This document shows, piece by piece, positions 16,231-24,865 of a DNA stretch of 34,683 nt (positions within the stretch are counted from its first letter, which is position 1; each line of letters begins with the position of its first letter). The notes under the pieces are model-generated. The model searched no databases, was not told the origin of the DNA, and was given only the letters and a program-made list of their open reading frames with translations. Source of the DNA: a virus; IMG/VR virus record IMGVR_UViG_3300010354_000282, positions 1 to 34,683 of that record. One strand, written 5' to 3'. Made by a program: the position numbers and the translations under genes.

Positions 16231-17931
16231 ATGCCTCTTTCTACCCCTTTATTTAAATCAGAAGGTGTAATTAATTCACCACCTCCATCTTTACCAGCTG
16301 GAGGGCCTACACTTCCTAAGTATACTGTTCTCTTTGCTTATGATACTAGAGAAGCATTTAAGATTCAAGATCAGAATGGTGATAGAGTATTTAGTGACTA
16401 TTATGCTAATCAAAAAATATGCCATCCAGAGGCTGAAGCATATACTGATAATGACTTATCTAGTGGTGCTGTATTATTAAGAAAAGCAAGAAAAGTTAAA
16501 GTACAAGGAAATCCTTTTGTATATTGTGTAACTTCTTCACAAGATTTTGGCTATTCAGGGCTTAGTGTAATTTCAAATTCTGTTTTTAATTTTTCTACGG
16601 GTTCATCTTACGGAAACATAATGAATGTTTCTGATGTTGATATTACTATGGATGGTGATACCATGTATAGCGGTAGACACGGATTTTACACTGGTCCTTT
16701 TGCTTCTAAAGATTCGCTTAACCCTGGACGACCTGCTGCAGATATACCTATCATACATGGGTTTACTACTGGTGATACTGCAGATGCATCTGCTACTTAC
16801 ATTCCAGATGGGAACGGCAATCCACATTTAGGTCATGAACATTACACATTTGGTGATAGTATACATAATGCTTTAACTGGTACAGTAGTAGGTGCTGATA
16901 TTAGCCCCTATCCGGATATATACGATGTTCCTACTATGGGTAAGTATATATGTTCGGTTATACCTTTTCAATACTTACCAGGACCTGGTAAACCTCCTAG
17001 AGATACTCTACCAAAGGGTGTGTTAGTCTTTGGAGCTAATTTACCTTCTCCTGATTATACCCAAGAAGACTTTCATCAAGCATATGTCACACATAAAGGA
17101 GACACTGCATCTTATATTACTGAACCGATACATCTTATGTTAAACGCCGAAGATACAGGTGTATTTTATCCACTAGAAACTGATAATTTTGCTTTAACTG
17201 TAACTACCTCTCCCGATGGTCTACACAATCATACCTCATCTGCTAACCCTGTTAAACGCTCAAATAAAACTGGTCAGAAAGCTGATGAGCTGATTAGTGC
17301 TGGTTTGCATACACATACTGTTGATTATTATCTTCAAGCAAACATAAGATCTAAAAAACTAAAAGCATATATTACTAATATTGAAAATACACCTATTGCG
17401 AACGGTATTATTTTAGCAATGGCTACATGGCCTGCTTGGGTTGATAATACTTGGAAAGGAGCATTTATCGATAATCCTAAAGCACAAGTGCTTCCTGTTA
17501 ACTGGCATTTTTGTGATGGTACTAATGGTACGCCAGATCTGAGAGGTTATAATATATGTGTAGATATGGTTGATGGTAGTGGTGATCATGACACTGTAGT
17601 AGAGTCAGCAAGTACTATAACTGTTAATGATATACATGTTAACTTTGAACCTGTAAGTCATTCACATATAAGCCCTATAGGTAAAATAACAGGTATAGGT
17701 ACACCAATACCGTTAAAATCATCTCACGGTTTAAATAACGCTCGTACTCATAGTCATGTTATCAAGCAACCAACTAGTGGTACATTTACTGTTAGTGCTG
17801 CTAATAAAACAAATGTAAGCACAACGCAATACGGTAAAACATATACTTCGATAAGAAAAACCAATTCTTATGCATTCTTACCTCACAGACATTCATTAGC
17901 TTTTATAATGTATAACAATACTATACCATAA
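16231..17931 (+). CDS. gp37-like receptor-binding fibre protein with tail-collar motif
   Basis: This 566-aa protein has a Pro-rich N terminus (residues about 10-32) and then large beta-type domains with no collagen triplets. Around residues 425-437 it carries the tail-collar signature (W-x-F-CDGTNGTPDLRG). It contains six HxH motifs at residues 202-204, 332-334, 360-362, 477-479, 507-509 and 552-554. In T4 gp37 a series of HxH motifs binds iron ions along the needle of the receptor-binding tip, and a similar metal-stabilised trimeric needle is inferred here. The C terminus (PHRHSLAFIMYNNTIP) places the last HxH close to the end, as expected for a tip. An aaggat ribosome site precedes the start. 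Confidence 0.82.
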   Translation: MPLSTPLFKSEGVINSPPPSLPAGGPTLPKYTVLFAYDTREAFKIQDQNGDRVFSDYYANQKICHPEAEAYTDNDLSSGAVLLRKARKVKVQGNPFVYCVTSSQDFGYSGLSVISNSVFNFSTGSSYGNIMNVSDVDITMDGDTMYSGRHGFYTGPFASKDSLNPGRPAADIPIIHGFTTGDTADASATYIPDGNGNPHLGHEHYTFGDSIHNALTGTVVGADISPYPDIYDVPTMGKYICSVIPFQYLPGPGKPPRDTLPKGVLVFGANLPSPDYTQEDFHQAYVTHKGDTASYITEPIHLMLNAEDTGVFYPLETDNFALTVTTSPDGLHNHTSSANPVKRSNKTGQKADELISAGLHTHTVDYYLQANIRSKKLKAYITNIENTPIANGIILAMATWPAWVDNTWKGAFIDNPKAQVLPVNWHFCDGTNGTPDLRGYNICVDMVDGSGDHDTVVESASTITVNDIHVNFEPVSHSHISPIGKITGIGTPIPLKSSHGLNNARTHSHVIKQPTSGTFTVSAANKTNVSTTQYGKTYTSIRKTNSYAFLPHRHSLAFIMYNNTIP

Positions 17932-17941
17932 GGAGTAGATA

Positions 17942-18562
17942 ATGCTTACTGAAGAACAAATTAAACACGGATATCCTAATTCAAAACCAGATATAGTCAA
18001 AGCACTTGCTGGTAGCTTAGAAATGTTTGCAGAGAAATATGGTATTAATACACCATTACGTCTTGCACATTTTCTTGCACAGACCGCACATGAATCAGGT
18101 GGTTATAGAGCAATCGTAGAAAACCTTAATTATTCAGCAGAGAGCCTTGATAAAGTATTCCCAAAGTACTTCAAGAATGCAGGACGTAATGCTGCAGAAT
18201 ATGCTCGTCAACCAGAAAAGATTGCTAACGTAGTTTATGCATCTCGTATGGGTAATGGTGATACTGCATCAGGTGACGGTTTCCGTTACCGTGGTCGCGG
18301 TTTGATTCAGCTTACTGGTAAGAATAATTACTCAGCTATGGCTGCTGATATGGGTGTCACGGTAGAAGAGTGTGCTGCATATCTTGAGACACCAGAAGGT
18401 GCTTGTGAATCAGCAGCTTGGTTCTGGAACAAAAATGGTCTAAATGCACTTGCAGACAAAGACGATGTTACTGCTGTTACAAAAAGAATTAATGGTGGTA
18501 CTATTGGTCTTGAAGATCGTAAAAAGCACACAGAAGAGTTTAAACATCTATTAGGTGCCTGA
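17942..18562 (+). CDS. GH19 family lysozyme/endolysin
   Basis: This 206-aa protein is a glycoside hydrolase family 19 enzyme of the type used by phages to cleave the glycan strand of peptidoglycan. The catalytic pair is visible as E51 (in LAQTAHESGGYR) and E60, nine residues apart as in characterised GH19 endolysins. T125 in GRGLIQLTGKNNY matches the third active-site position. There is no signal peptide or membrane segment. The start has a strong ribosome site (aaggag). Its stop overlaps the start of the PAAR gene, and no holin or spanin is visible nearby. It may therefore act in the virion during entry rather than, or as well as, in lysis. Its Arg codons are mostly CGT/CGC, unlike the AGA-rich fibre genes around it, which may indicate separate acquisition. 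Confidence 0.92.
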   Translation: MLTEEQIKHGYPNSKPDIVKALAGSLEMFAEKYGINTPLRLAHFLAQTAHESGGYRAIVENLNYSAESLDKVFPKYFKNAGRNAAEYARQPEKIANVVYASRMGNGDTASGDGFRYRGRGLIQLTGKNNYSAMAADMGVTVEECAAYLETPEGACESAAWFWNKNGLNALADKDDVTAVTKRINGGTIGLEDRKKHTEEFKHLLGA

Positions 18563-18888
18563 TGGCATTAATTGTAAGATTAGGAGACAGTAGCAGTCAT
18601 GGTGGTTCTATTATCACTTGCGCTGCTGTCACTAAAACTGAAGGTATATTAACAGCAAGGGTAGGAGATCTACACTCCTGCCCTATTCCTGGTCACGGAG
18701 TAACACAAATTATTAATGGATCAGGCAATTTTAAAACTGAAGGTAAAATAACAGCAGTATATGGTAGTAAAGCAGGATGTGGTGCGGTTATATATTCTGG
18801 TGCTACTGTATCTAATGCCCCTCTTGAATCACCTTCTGGTTCTGCATCATTAGGTTCTGCTACGTTAGGAAGTGCAACGTTAGGTTAA
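18562..18888 (+). CDS. PAAR-domain spike tip protein (gp5.4-like)
   Basis: This 108-aa protein has the PAAR layout: RLGDSSSHGG at the start, VGDLHSCPIPGHG in the middle and YGSKAGCGAVIYSGA toward the end. H13, C40, H45 and C73 are the probable zinc ligands. PAAR proteins sharpen the tip of the central spike of contractile tails and type VI secretion systems; the T4 counterpart is gp5.4. The C terminus ends in a short repeat (SASLG, SATLG, SATLG) that I cannot interpret. The start codon overlaps the GH19 stop (TGATG), so the two are co-translated. Confidence 0.85.
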   Translation: MALIVRLGDSSSHGGSIITCAAVTKTEGILTARVGDLHSCPIPGHGVTQIINGSGNFKTEGKITAVYGSKAGCGAVIYSGATVSNAPLESPSGSASLGSATLGSATLG

Positions 18889-21633
18889 ATGAAAACATTT
18901 TTACAAGGTGATATTCTCACCGCAGAAGATCTTAATGCTAATTTTGCTGAAGCAGCTGCTTCCGGTGGTGGTACAGGTTATACTGGTTCAGTAGGATTTA
19001 AAGGATCATCCGGTAATGTTGGTTACCAGGGTTCAGCTGGTAGTGCTGGTACAGGTTATTCAGGTTCAGTTGGTTATCAAGGTTCAGTGGGTGTAGTAGG
19101 ATATACTGGTTCTGCTGGTGTAGGTACAGGTTATCAAGGTTCTTTAGGTGATACCGGTTATACAGGATCAATAGGATCTACTGGCTATCAAGGATCTTTA
19201 GGTAATACAGGTTATCAGGGTTCTTTAGGTATTACAGGTTATACAGGATCAATAGGATCTACTGGATATCAAGGATCTCAAGGTAGTAGTGGTTACCAAG
19301 GCTCATTAGGTAATACTGGATATACAGGATCAATAGGATCTACTGGATATCAAGGGTCTCAAGGTGAAACTGGATATAAAGGTTCTACTGGTGATATACC
19401 TGTAGCAGGAAATAATACTGAAATTTTATTTAACGATTCTGGTAATGTAAGCTCTAATTTAAATTTTACTTTTGATAAAAACAATTTAATTTTAGCAGTA
19501 AATAATATACATGCAAACACCATTACATTACCAGCTAATGGTTATATAGATTTTAATACTTCTACTTATAAACCTAGTTTTCAATCTGGTAGATTATACT
19601 ATGATAATGAAGAAAAAACTTGGGTAGGTTACGGTGATGGCACAGAATTTGAAATTTCTCTTGGACAAAGAGAATGGGTAAGATGTCGTAATAGTTCAGG
19701 TGCTACTATCTACAAAGGACAGCCAGTTTACGTTACTGGTGTTCATATTCCTGGCAATCCTGTACACGGTCATCACCCTACAGTAGCATTGGCTGATGCT
19801 TCTGATGTTGTTAAAAAAGATGTTCTAGGTCTTGCAGGTGAAGATATTCTTGATGGTAATCACGGATATGTAGTGGTGAGAGGTTATATTGAAGGGTTAG
19901 ATACCTCAGCTTTAACATCTGGACAACGCATTCATCTAGGGTTCTCTGCACCAGGTGTTCTTCAAACCATTGCACCAGAATATCCTAACTGGCCTATGGA
20001 TGTTGGGTTATGTCTTACCTCAAACTCTACAGTAGGGACAATTTACGTAAATATTAATGATCACTCAGTTGAAAGATTTAGAGTTGCTTACGATGCAGTC
20101 ATAGGTGGTGATTTAACAGTAGAAAATAACTTATATGTTGGCGGTAATGTAACAACTACATCTGCTGTAAATCTTAATGTTGATTCTAATTTAATATATC
20201 TTGGTGGTGGTGATACTATTGCTAATACTAATTTTACAGGATCAGGGTTAAATGATGCTAACTTTCGTGGAGTTTATGAAGGTTCAGGTTCTACATCTTA
20301 TTATGTAAAAATAGACACCACAGGGGTACCAGATAAATTTTCTTGGTCGTTTGCAAACAATTTTTCTATTATAGAGGCTGCTAATGTTGCTATTACAGGT
20401 AGTAGACAGGCGTTAGCAAATGGTATATCAATAGAATTTAGTGCTAATACAGGTCATACATTAAACGATGTGTGGTATGGAACTGCATCACCAATAAATG
20501 TTGATTTAGGGTTAGTAGGTAATTATAACGATAGTTCATATAAACACGCAGGGTTTTTTAGAGATGCTTCCGATGGTTATTGGAAAGTATTTGATAGTTA
20601 TACACCTGAACCTTCTGCTGCTGTTGATATCGATACATCTAATAATACTTTTAGGATTGCAGATTTTCAAGCTAATATAGTTGCAGCTGCATCAGTAACT
20701 ATAGGCGGTGATCCAGTTGTAAGTAACACTTATGCAACCGATACATTTATATCCAATACATATGCGCTCTCAGGTAGTTTAGTCTTAGGTAATACCTATA
20801 TTGGTAATTCATCATATGGTGCAATATGGATGGGAGATGCTGCTAAAACTTCTGCAAGAAGACTTTCTTTGTGGACTGATTATGATAGAAATGCTTCTTT
20901 TATTTCTATAGATAATAGAACAGCATATTTAAATGTTGCATTGACTGCTGCCAGAGGACATTATGGTACTTATATATCAGCAAACAATTATTCAGAACAG
21001 TTAAATTCTGCCGGAACTACTAGATATAATTCTGGTATATATGGTAATCAAACAGTTATAAGAAATTCTGATGCAGCACAGTTTTCTAATGCATATTTAA
21101 GTTATGCCTATACTTATAGCAGTGTAATCTATAATTACGCAAACGGTACATCTAATAGTCAAATAACAACTGCAAGCGGATACAGATCTGTAATATCAAC
21201 TTATTCTTCTGGTAAAATAGTTAGTGCATATGGATTTTATACAACTATTGCACCTGGTGACGCAACAGTAACTGGAAATATAGAAACAGCACGCGGGTTA
21301 TATGTTGGTATTGGTACTAATAATTCTGCAGCTAATGTTGGTACTGGTTATATTCTTCAAGGAACATATCCTTCTGCAGCAAATATAAATCAAAGAAACG
21401 GTATACATCTTACTAATGAAAGTAATAATTATTTTTCAGCAAATGTCTCTATAGGTGGATTCCTAAAACCTAGTAAAGCATTTTTAGGTATACCACAAGT
21501 AGCTGCTAATACTAATGGATCTAATTACACGGTTTATGCAGAAGGTGGGTATGGGTTTAGCATACATAGTTTTACAATTTCAGTTGGTGATACCGTTACA
21601 GTTGAAGACGGTGCTACCTGGAAAATAGTTTAA
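18889..21633 (+). CDS. Collagen-like tail fibre with large C-terminal head, 914 aa
   Basis: The protein starts with FLQGDILTAEDLNANFAEAA, a short helical N-terminal motif of a type seen at the start of fibre proteins of marine phages (recalled, not searched). Residues about 27-169 are collagen-like and include an 81-bp repeat. The remaining 745 residues form several beta-rich domains. One (about 250-385) contains GATIYKGQPVYVTGV, GYVVVRGYIEGLDTSAL and VGTIYVNINDHS. A later region rich in Tyr, Ser, Asn and Thr (about 640-860) looks like a tip or receptor-binding region. The C terminus closes with ISVGDTVTVEDGATWKIV. The gene abuts the PAAR stop directly (TAAATG) with no ribosome site. Confidence 0.85.
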   Translation: MKTFLQGDILTAEDLNANFAEAAASGGGTGYTGSVGFKGSSGNVGYQGSAGSAGTGYSGSVGYQGSVGVVGYTGSAGVGTGYQGSLGDTGYTGSIGSTGYQGSLGNTGYQGSLGITGYTGSIGSTGYQGSQGSSGYQGSLGNTGYTGSIGSTGYQGSQGETGYKGSTGDIPVAGNNTEILFNDSGNVSSNLNFTFDKNNLILAVNNIHANTITLPANGYIDFNTSTYKPSFQSGRLYYDNEEKTWVGYGDGTEFEISLGQREWVRCRNSSGATIYKGQPVYVTGVHIPGNPVHGHHPTVALADASDVVKKDVLGLAGEDILDGNHGYVVVRGYIEGLDTSALTSGQRIHLGFSAPGVLQTIAPEYPNWPMDVGLCLTSNSTVGTIYVNINDHSVERFRVAYDAVIGGDLTVENNLYVGGNVTTTSAVNLNVDSNLIYLGGGDTIANTNFTGSGLNDANFRGVYEGSGSTSYYVKIDTTGVPDKFSWSFANNFSIIEAANVAITGSRQALANGISIEFSANTGHTLNDVWYGTASPINVDLGLVGNYNDSSYKHAGFFRDASDGYWKVFDSYTPEPSAAVDIDTSNNTFRIADFQANIVAAASVTIGGDPVVSNTYATDTFISNTYALSGSLVLGNTYIGNSSYGAIWMGDAAKTSARRLSLWTDYDRNASFISIDNRTAYLNVALTAARGHYGTYISANNYSEQLNSAGTTRYNSGIYGNQTVIRNSDAAQFSNAYLSYAYTYSSVIYNYANGTSNSQITTASGYRSVISTYSSGKIVSAYGFYTTIAPGDATVTGNIETARGLYVGIGTNNSAANVGTGYILQGTYPSAANINQRNGIHLTNESNNYFSANVSIGGFLKPSKAFLGIPQVAANTNGSNYTVYAEGGYGFSIHSFTISVGDTVTVEDGATWKIV
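19156..19398 (+). repeat. 81-bp tandem repeat, three copies, in collagen-like stalk
   Basis: Three consecutive 27-residue units begin with GYTGSIGSTGYQGS at 19156, 19237 and 19318. The spacing is exactly 81 bp, or nine collagen triplets. The first half of each unit is nearly identical in DNA and the second half differs. Expansion or contraction by whole units would keep the frame. Confidence 0.88.
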
Positions 21634-21647
21634 AATAAGAGGTAAAA

Positions 21648-22361
21648 ATGAGTAATTTAGTTGTAGATAGTATAGTGCCTAATGTGGGAACTAGTAGTTA
21701 TATTTCTCCTGTATTTTATGGTACTGGTTATAATACTAGAACTGTTGTAGCTGCTACTAATGCATCATGGCCTATACCTGATGGTGTACAAAGATTAAGA
21801 GTCACTATTATTGGTGGTGGTGGTGGAGGTGGTGGATCTGCTACAGCTACAGCCGGTTATTGTGGTGCTGGTGGAGGTGGCGGTGGTGGTTGTGTAAAAG
21901 ATATAGATATCGTGCCCGGCCTGACTACATTAAATATAACAATAGGAGCTGCCGGAACTGCAGGAACAGTAACAGGTGCAGGTGGTGCTGGTGGGACCTC
22001 ATCTGTAGTTTATAATACAATTACATATTCTGCATCTGGAGGTTTTGGTGGTGCAGCTGGTGCTGCAGCAGGGTCAGCAGGTGGTGCTGGTGGTACTGGT
22101 ACTAATGGTGATTTTAATCCTAACGGCGGTCAAGGGCAACCAGGCGGGGTTGCTGCAGCTACAGCTTCACGTTATCCTAGAGGTGGTAATGCAGCGCTAG
22201 GTTACGGACAAGGCGGTGAAGTTGGAACTGCAACTGCAGGTGCCGCTGGTCTTGCTGGTGACGGATATGGTGCAGGCGCTTCTGGTGGATATGGAGGAAC
22301 CGGTACTACTACAAGAGCTGGTGGTGCAGGTACCGCTGGTGTTGTAGTTATAGATTATTAA
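21648..22361 (+). CDS. Glycine-rich putative fibre-tip protein, 237 aa
   Basis: This is the shortest of the glycine-rich family. Residues 1-45 are a distinct N-terminal part (SNLVVDSIVPNVGTSSYISP). The family entry strand SWPIPDGVQRLRVTIIGGGG follows, then GG-rich segments, then the closing strand GVVVIDY. It lies directly after the 914-aa fibre and before a 62-aa gene, and has a ribosome site (aagaggt). As with its paralogues, the assigned role (adhesin or fibre tip) rests on architecture and context. Confidence 0.78.
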   Translation: MSNLVVDSIVPNVGTSSYISPVFYGTGYNTRTVVAATNASWPIPDGVQRLRVTIIGGGGGGGGSATATAGYCGAGGGGGGGCVKDIDIVPGLTTLNITIGAAGTAGTVTGAGGAGGTSSVVYNTITYSASGGFGGAAGAAAGSAGGAGGTGTNGDFNPNGGQGQPGGVAAATASRYPRGGNAALGYGQGGEVGTATAGAAGLAGDGYGAGASGGYGGTGTTTRAGGAGTAGVVVIDY

Positions 22362-22371
22362 GGAGAAGATA

Positions 22372-22560
22372 ATGGCACACAATTATTTAATCATGGATTC
22401 ATCAAACAATTATGTAAATATTATTTTAGCAGATAATATAGATTCTGCAAAGCAACCTTTTCCTTCTAATTATATTATAATAGAAGATACAGATGCTAGA
22501 CATGAAGTTTATATAAGAGATTTAATAGATAACAACTATTATAAAAATTCACCATCATAA
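22372..22560 (+). CDS. Small hypothetical protein, 62 aa
   Basis: A good ribosome site (aaggag) precedes the ATG. The protein has strand-like segments (NYLIMDSSNNYVNIILAD and NYIIIEDTD) and an acidic, Asn/Tyr-rich C terminus. It resembles small proteins often encoded after fibre genes in marine phages, but I cannot name a family. It is the last gene of the fibre cluster, and the neck genes start 22 bases later. Confidence 0.65.
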   Translation: MAHNYLIMDSSNNYVNIILADNIDSAKQPFPSNYIIIEDTDARHEVYIRDLIDNNYYKNSPS

Positions 22561-22563
22561 ATA
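22556..22563 (+). promoter_or_regulatory. Possible late promoter box CATAAATA
   Basis: This is one mismatch at the first base from TATAAATA and lies 19 bases before the neck-protein gene. It sits across the stop codon of the 62-aa gene. It is a reasonable start for a separate transcript of the neck and packaging genes. Confidence 0.4.
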
Positions 22564-22582
22564 TCTAAAAAGGGATATTTAA

Positions 22583-23320
22583 ATGACTGTTAGTTCTAGA
22601 GAAGAGTTTAAAGAGTATTGCTTAAGAAAACTAGGCAAACCTGTACTTGAAATAAACGTTGATGAAGATCAGATAGAAGATCGTATCGATGAGGCATTAA
22701 AGTACTACTGGGACTATCACTTTGATGGTACTGAGAAAGTATACTATAAACACCAGATTACTGCAACCGATATTGCTAATAAGTATATTCCTATTCCACA
22801 GAATATCATAGGTGCAGTAAACATATTCGATGTTGGTGATTATATATCAGTTAATAATATCTTTAACATCAGATACCAGATTGCTCTTAACGATCTCTAT
22901 ACTTTGACTTATCAGTCTATGGTACCATATTATATGGCATTCCAGCAAATTCAATTATTAGAACAACTTCTTGTAGGCAAACAACCAGTAAGATATAATA
23001 GACATACTAATAAACTTTATGTAGATATGAACTGGGAAAAGGTAAACGAAGGTAATTATCTTATAGTTGAAGCATACCAGATTGTAGATCCGGATGAATA
23101 TGCTGATGTTTGGAATGATAGATGGTTACAGAAATATGCTACTCAGCTTATTAAAAAGCAATGGGGTACTAATCTCACTAAGTTTATCGGTGTTCAGTTA
23201 CCTGGCGGTATACAATTTAATGGTGAAAAAATCTATAATGATGCTGAAACTGAAATAGAAAAATTAGAATCAGAAATGATTAACAGCTACAGTCTACCTG
23301 TAGTAGATATGATAGGCTAA
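22583..23320 (+). CDS. gp13: Neck protein (T4 gp13 homologue)
   Basis: This 245-aa protein is slightly shorter than T4 gp13 (309 aa). The N terminus contains SSREEFKEYCLRKLGKP, followed by DEDQIEDRIDEALKYYWDYH, a signature stretch of this family, then IPQNIIGAVNIFDVGDYIS. gp13 and gp14 form the neck that closes the DNA-filled head and allows the tail to dock. The order gp13-gp14-gp15 downstream matches T4. The ribosome site is aaaaaggga. Confidence 0.93.
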   Translation: MTVSSREEFKEYCLRKLGKPVLEINVDEDQIEDRIDEALKYYWDYHFDGTEKVYYKHQITATDIANKYIPIPQNIIGAVNIFDVGDYISVNNIFNIRYQIALNDLYTLTYQSMVPYYMAFQQIQLLEQLLVGKQPVRYNRHTNKLYVDMNWEKVNEGNYLIVEAYQIVDPDEYADVWNDRWLQKYATQLIKKQWGTNLTKFIGVQLPGGIQFNGEKIYNDAETEIEKLESEMINSYSLPVVDMIG

Positions 23321-23321
23321 T

Positions 23322-24050
23322 ATGGCTACTAATTTTTACTTTAATAATTTTTCTGCTAGTGGTGAGCAAGCACTCATAGAAAATCTTATCATTGAATCTA
23401 TTAAGATTCATGGTGTAGATAATTATTATATTCCTAGAAAAATTATTAACCGAGATAATGCTTTTAGAGAACAAGAATTTTCTGAATTTGGTGAAGCAAT
23501 TCTAGTTGAAATGTATATTAGAAATGTGGATGGATTTGAAGGTGACGGAGAATTTTTATCTAAGTTTGGGGTTGAAGTAAGAGATCAGATTACATTCTCC
23601 ATTGCAATGAGAGTATTTGAAAATGAAGTAGGTTCAGTACTTAGAAGAGATAGACCAGTTGAGTCTGATCTTATATGGTTCCCATTTACTAAAGCATTGT
23701 ATCAGATTAAATATGTTAACAAAAAACCAGTATTCTATCAATTAGGTGCATTGCAGTTCTATGATGTAGTATGTGAATTGTTTGAGTATTCTAATGAAGT
23801 ATTTAATACCGGTATCGATGCTATAGATTCTACTTATAATGCTTTCTTAACAACTACAGATCCTTATATTATGGCAACAGAAGCTGGTCTGACTCTCTAT
23901 ACCGAAGATGGTAGTGAGATTGTTAAAGAAGAATATGATATAGATTATCTAGACCAGACTTCTCAGAATAATACTTTCGAATCAGAAGGTTTAGATTTCC
24001 TAGATTTCACCGAGAGAGATCCATTTAGTGAGGGGGATAAGAGAGCATAA
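23322..24050 (+). CDS. gp14: Neck protein (T4 gp14 homologue)
   Basis: This 242-aa protein is close to the T4 length (256). Family features include the start ATNFYFNNF, the segment IESIKIHGVDNYYIPRKI and the segment EFGEAILVEMYIRNVDGFEG. It forms the neck with gp13 and separates the portal from the tail terminator. The start is one base after the gp13 stop, and its stop overlaps the gp15 ATG (TAATG). The C-terminal 50 residues are acidic. Confidence 0.93.
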   Translation: MATNFYFNNFSASGEQALIENLIIESIKIHGVDNYYIPRKIINRDNAFREQEFSEFGEAILVEMYIRNVDGFEGDGEFLSKFGVEVRDQITFSIAMRVFENEVGSVLRRDRPVESDLIWFPFTKALYQIKYVNKKPVFYQLGALQFYDVVCELFEYSNEVFNTGIDAIDSTYNAFLTTTDPYIMATEAGLTLYTEDGSEIVKEEYDIDYLDQTSQNNTFESEGLDFLDFTERDPFSEGDKRA

Positions 24051-24865
24051 TGATAGGAAGCTCCCCTTTTTACAATACACTTTTTAAAAAATACGTAGTA
24101 ATTTTTGGAACTCTATTTAATAATATTAAGATAGAAAGAAAAAATTCATCTGGAGGACTTGAACAGACGTTTAAAGTTCCTATTGCTTACGGTCCAAGAG
24201 AAAAGTTTCTTGCACGTATAGAAGAAAATCCTGATGCTGCTGCCTTAACTGCTATTAAATTACCTAGAATGGCATTTGAAATTTCTAGCATATCTTATGC
24301 ACCTAATAGAAAACTTCAGACTATTAACAAGATTGCTTCTAAGAAAAGTGTCAACGGTGTTAATGTTTACGATAAGGTATTCAATCCTGTTCCATATGAT
24401 ATAGGGTTTAAATTAGATATTATGTCTAAGACTATGGAAGATGGTCTTAGAATAGTAGAGCAAATTCTACCTTACTTTACACCAGAATGGACTGTTAGTG
24501 CTAAATTATTAGGTAATGATTTTGATAATGTGACAGACATACCTCTAGTACTAGATAGTGTATCAATTGACGATTCTTATGCTGCAGATTTTACTACAAG
24601 AAGAGTATTAGTATTTTCTCTCAACTTTACAATGAAATGCTATTTCTTTGGACCTGTTACTGCAAGTAGATTAATTAAACTAGCTGATGTAAGATTGTAT
24701 GCTGATACAACAGCTAATACTGGGGTAGTGACAACTACAATTAGACCAGGTCTAACAGCTGATGGTGAACCTACAGCTAATCTTGATCTTTCTGTAGCTC
24801 TCTCTCAAATAGATGAAGATGATATGTACGGTTATATTATAACAACTGAAGATAATTATGGCTAA
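24050..24865 (+). CDS. gp15: Tail completion / proximal sheath stabiliser (T4 gp15 homologue)
   Basis: This 271-aa protein is almost exactly the T4 gp15 length (272). Recognisable segments are FYNTLFKKYVVIFGTLFNNI, PIAYGPREKFLARI and LPRMAFEISSISYAPNRKL. gp15 caps the tail tube and sheath at the proximal end and connects to the neck. It is coupled to gp14 by a one-base overlap and overlaps gp16 by eight bases. Confidence 0.94.
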   Translation: MIGSSPFYNTLFKKYVVIFGTLFNNIKIERKNSSGGLEQTFKVPIAYGPREKFLARIEENPDAAALTAIKLPRMAFEISSISYAPNRKLQTINKIASKKSVNGVNVYDKVFNPVPYDIGFKLDIMSKTMEDGLRIVEQILPYFTPEWTVSAKLLGNDFDNVTDIPLVLDSVSIDDSYAADFTTRRVLVFSLNFTMKCYFFGPVTASRLIKLADVRLYADTTANTGVVTTTIRPGLTADGEPTANLDLSVALSQIDEDDMYGYIITTEDNYG

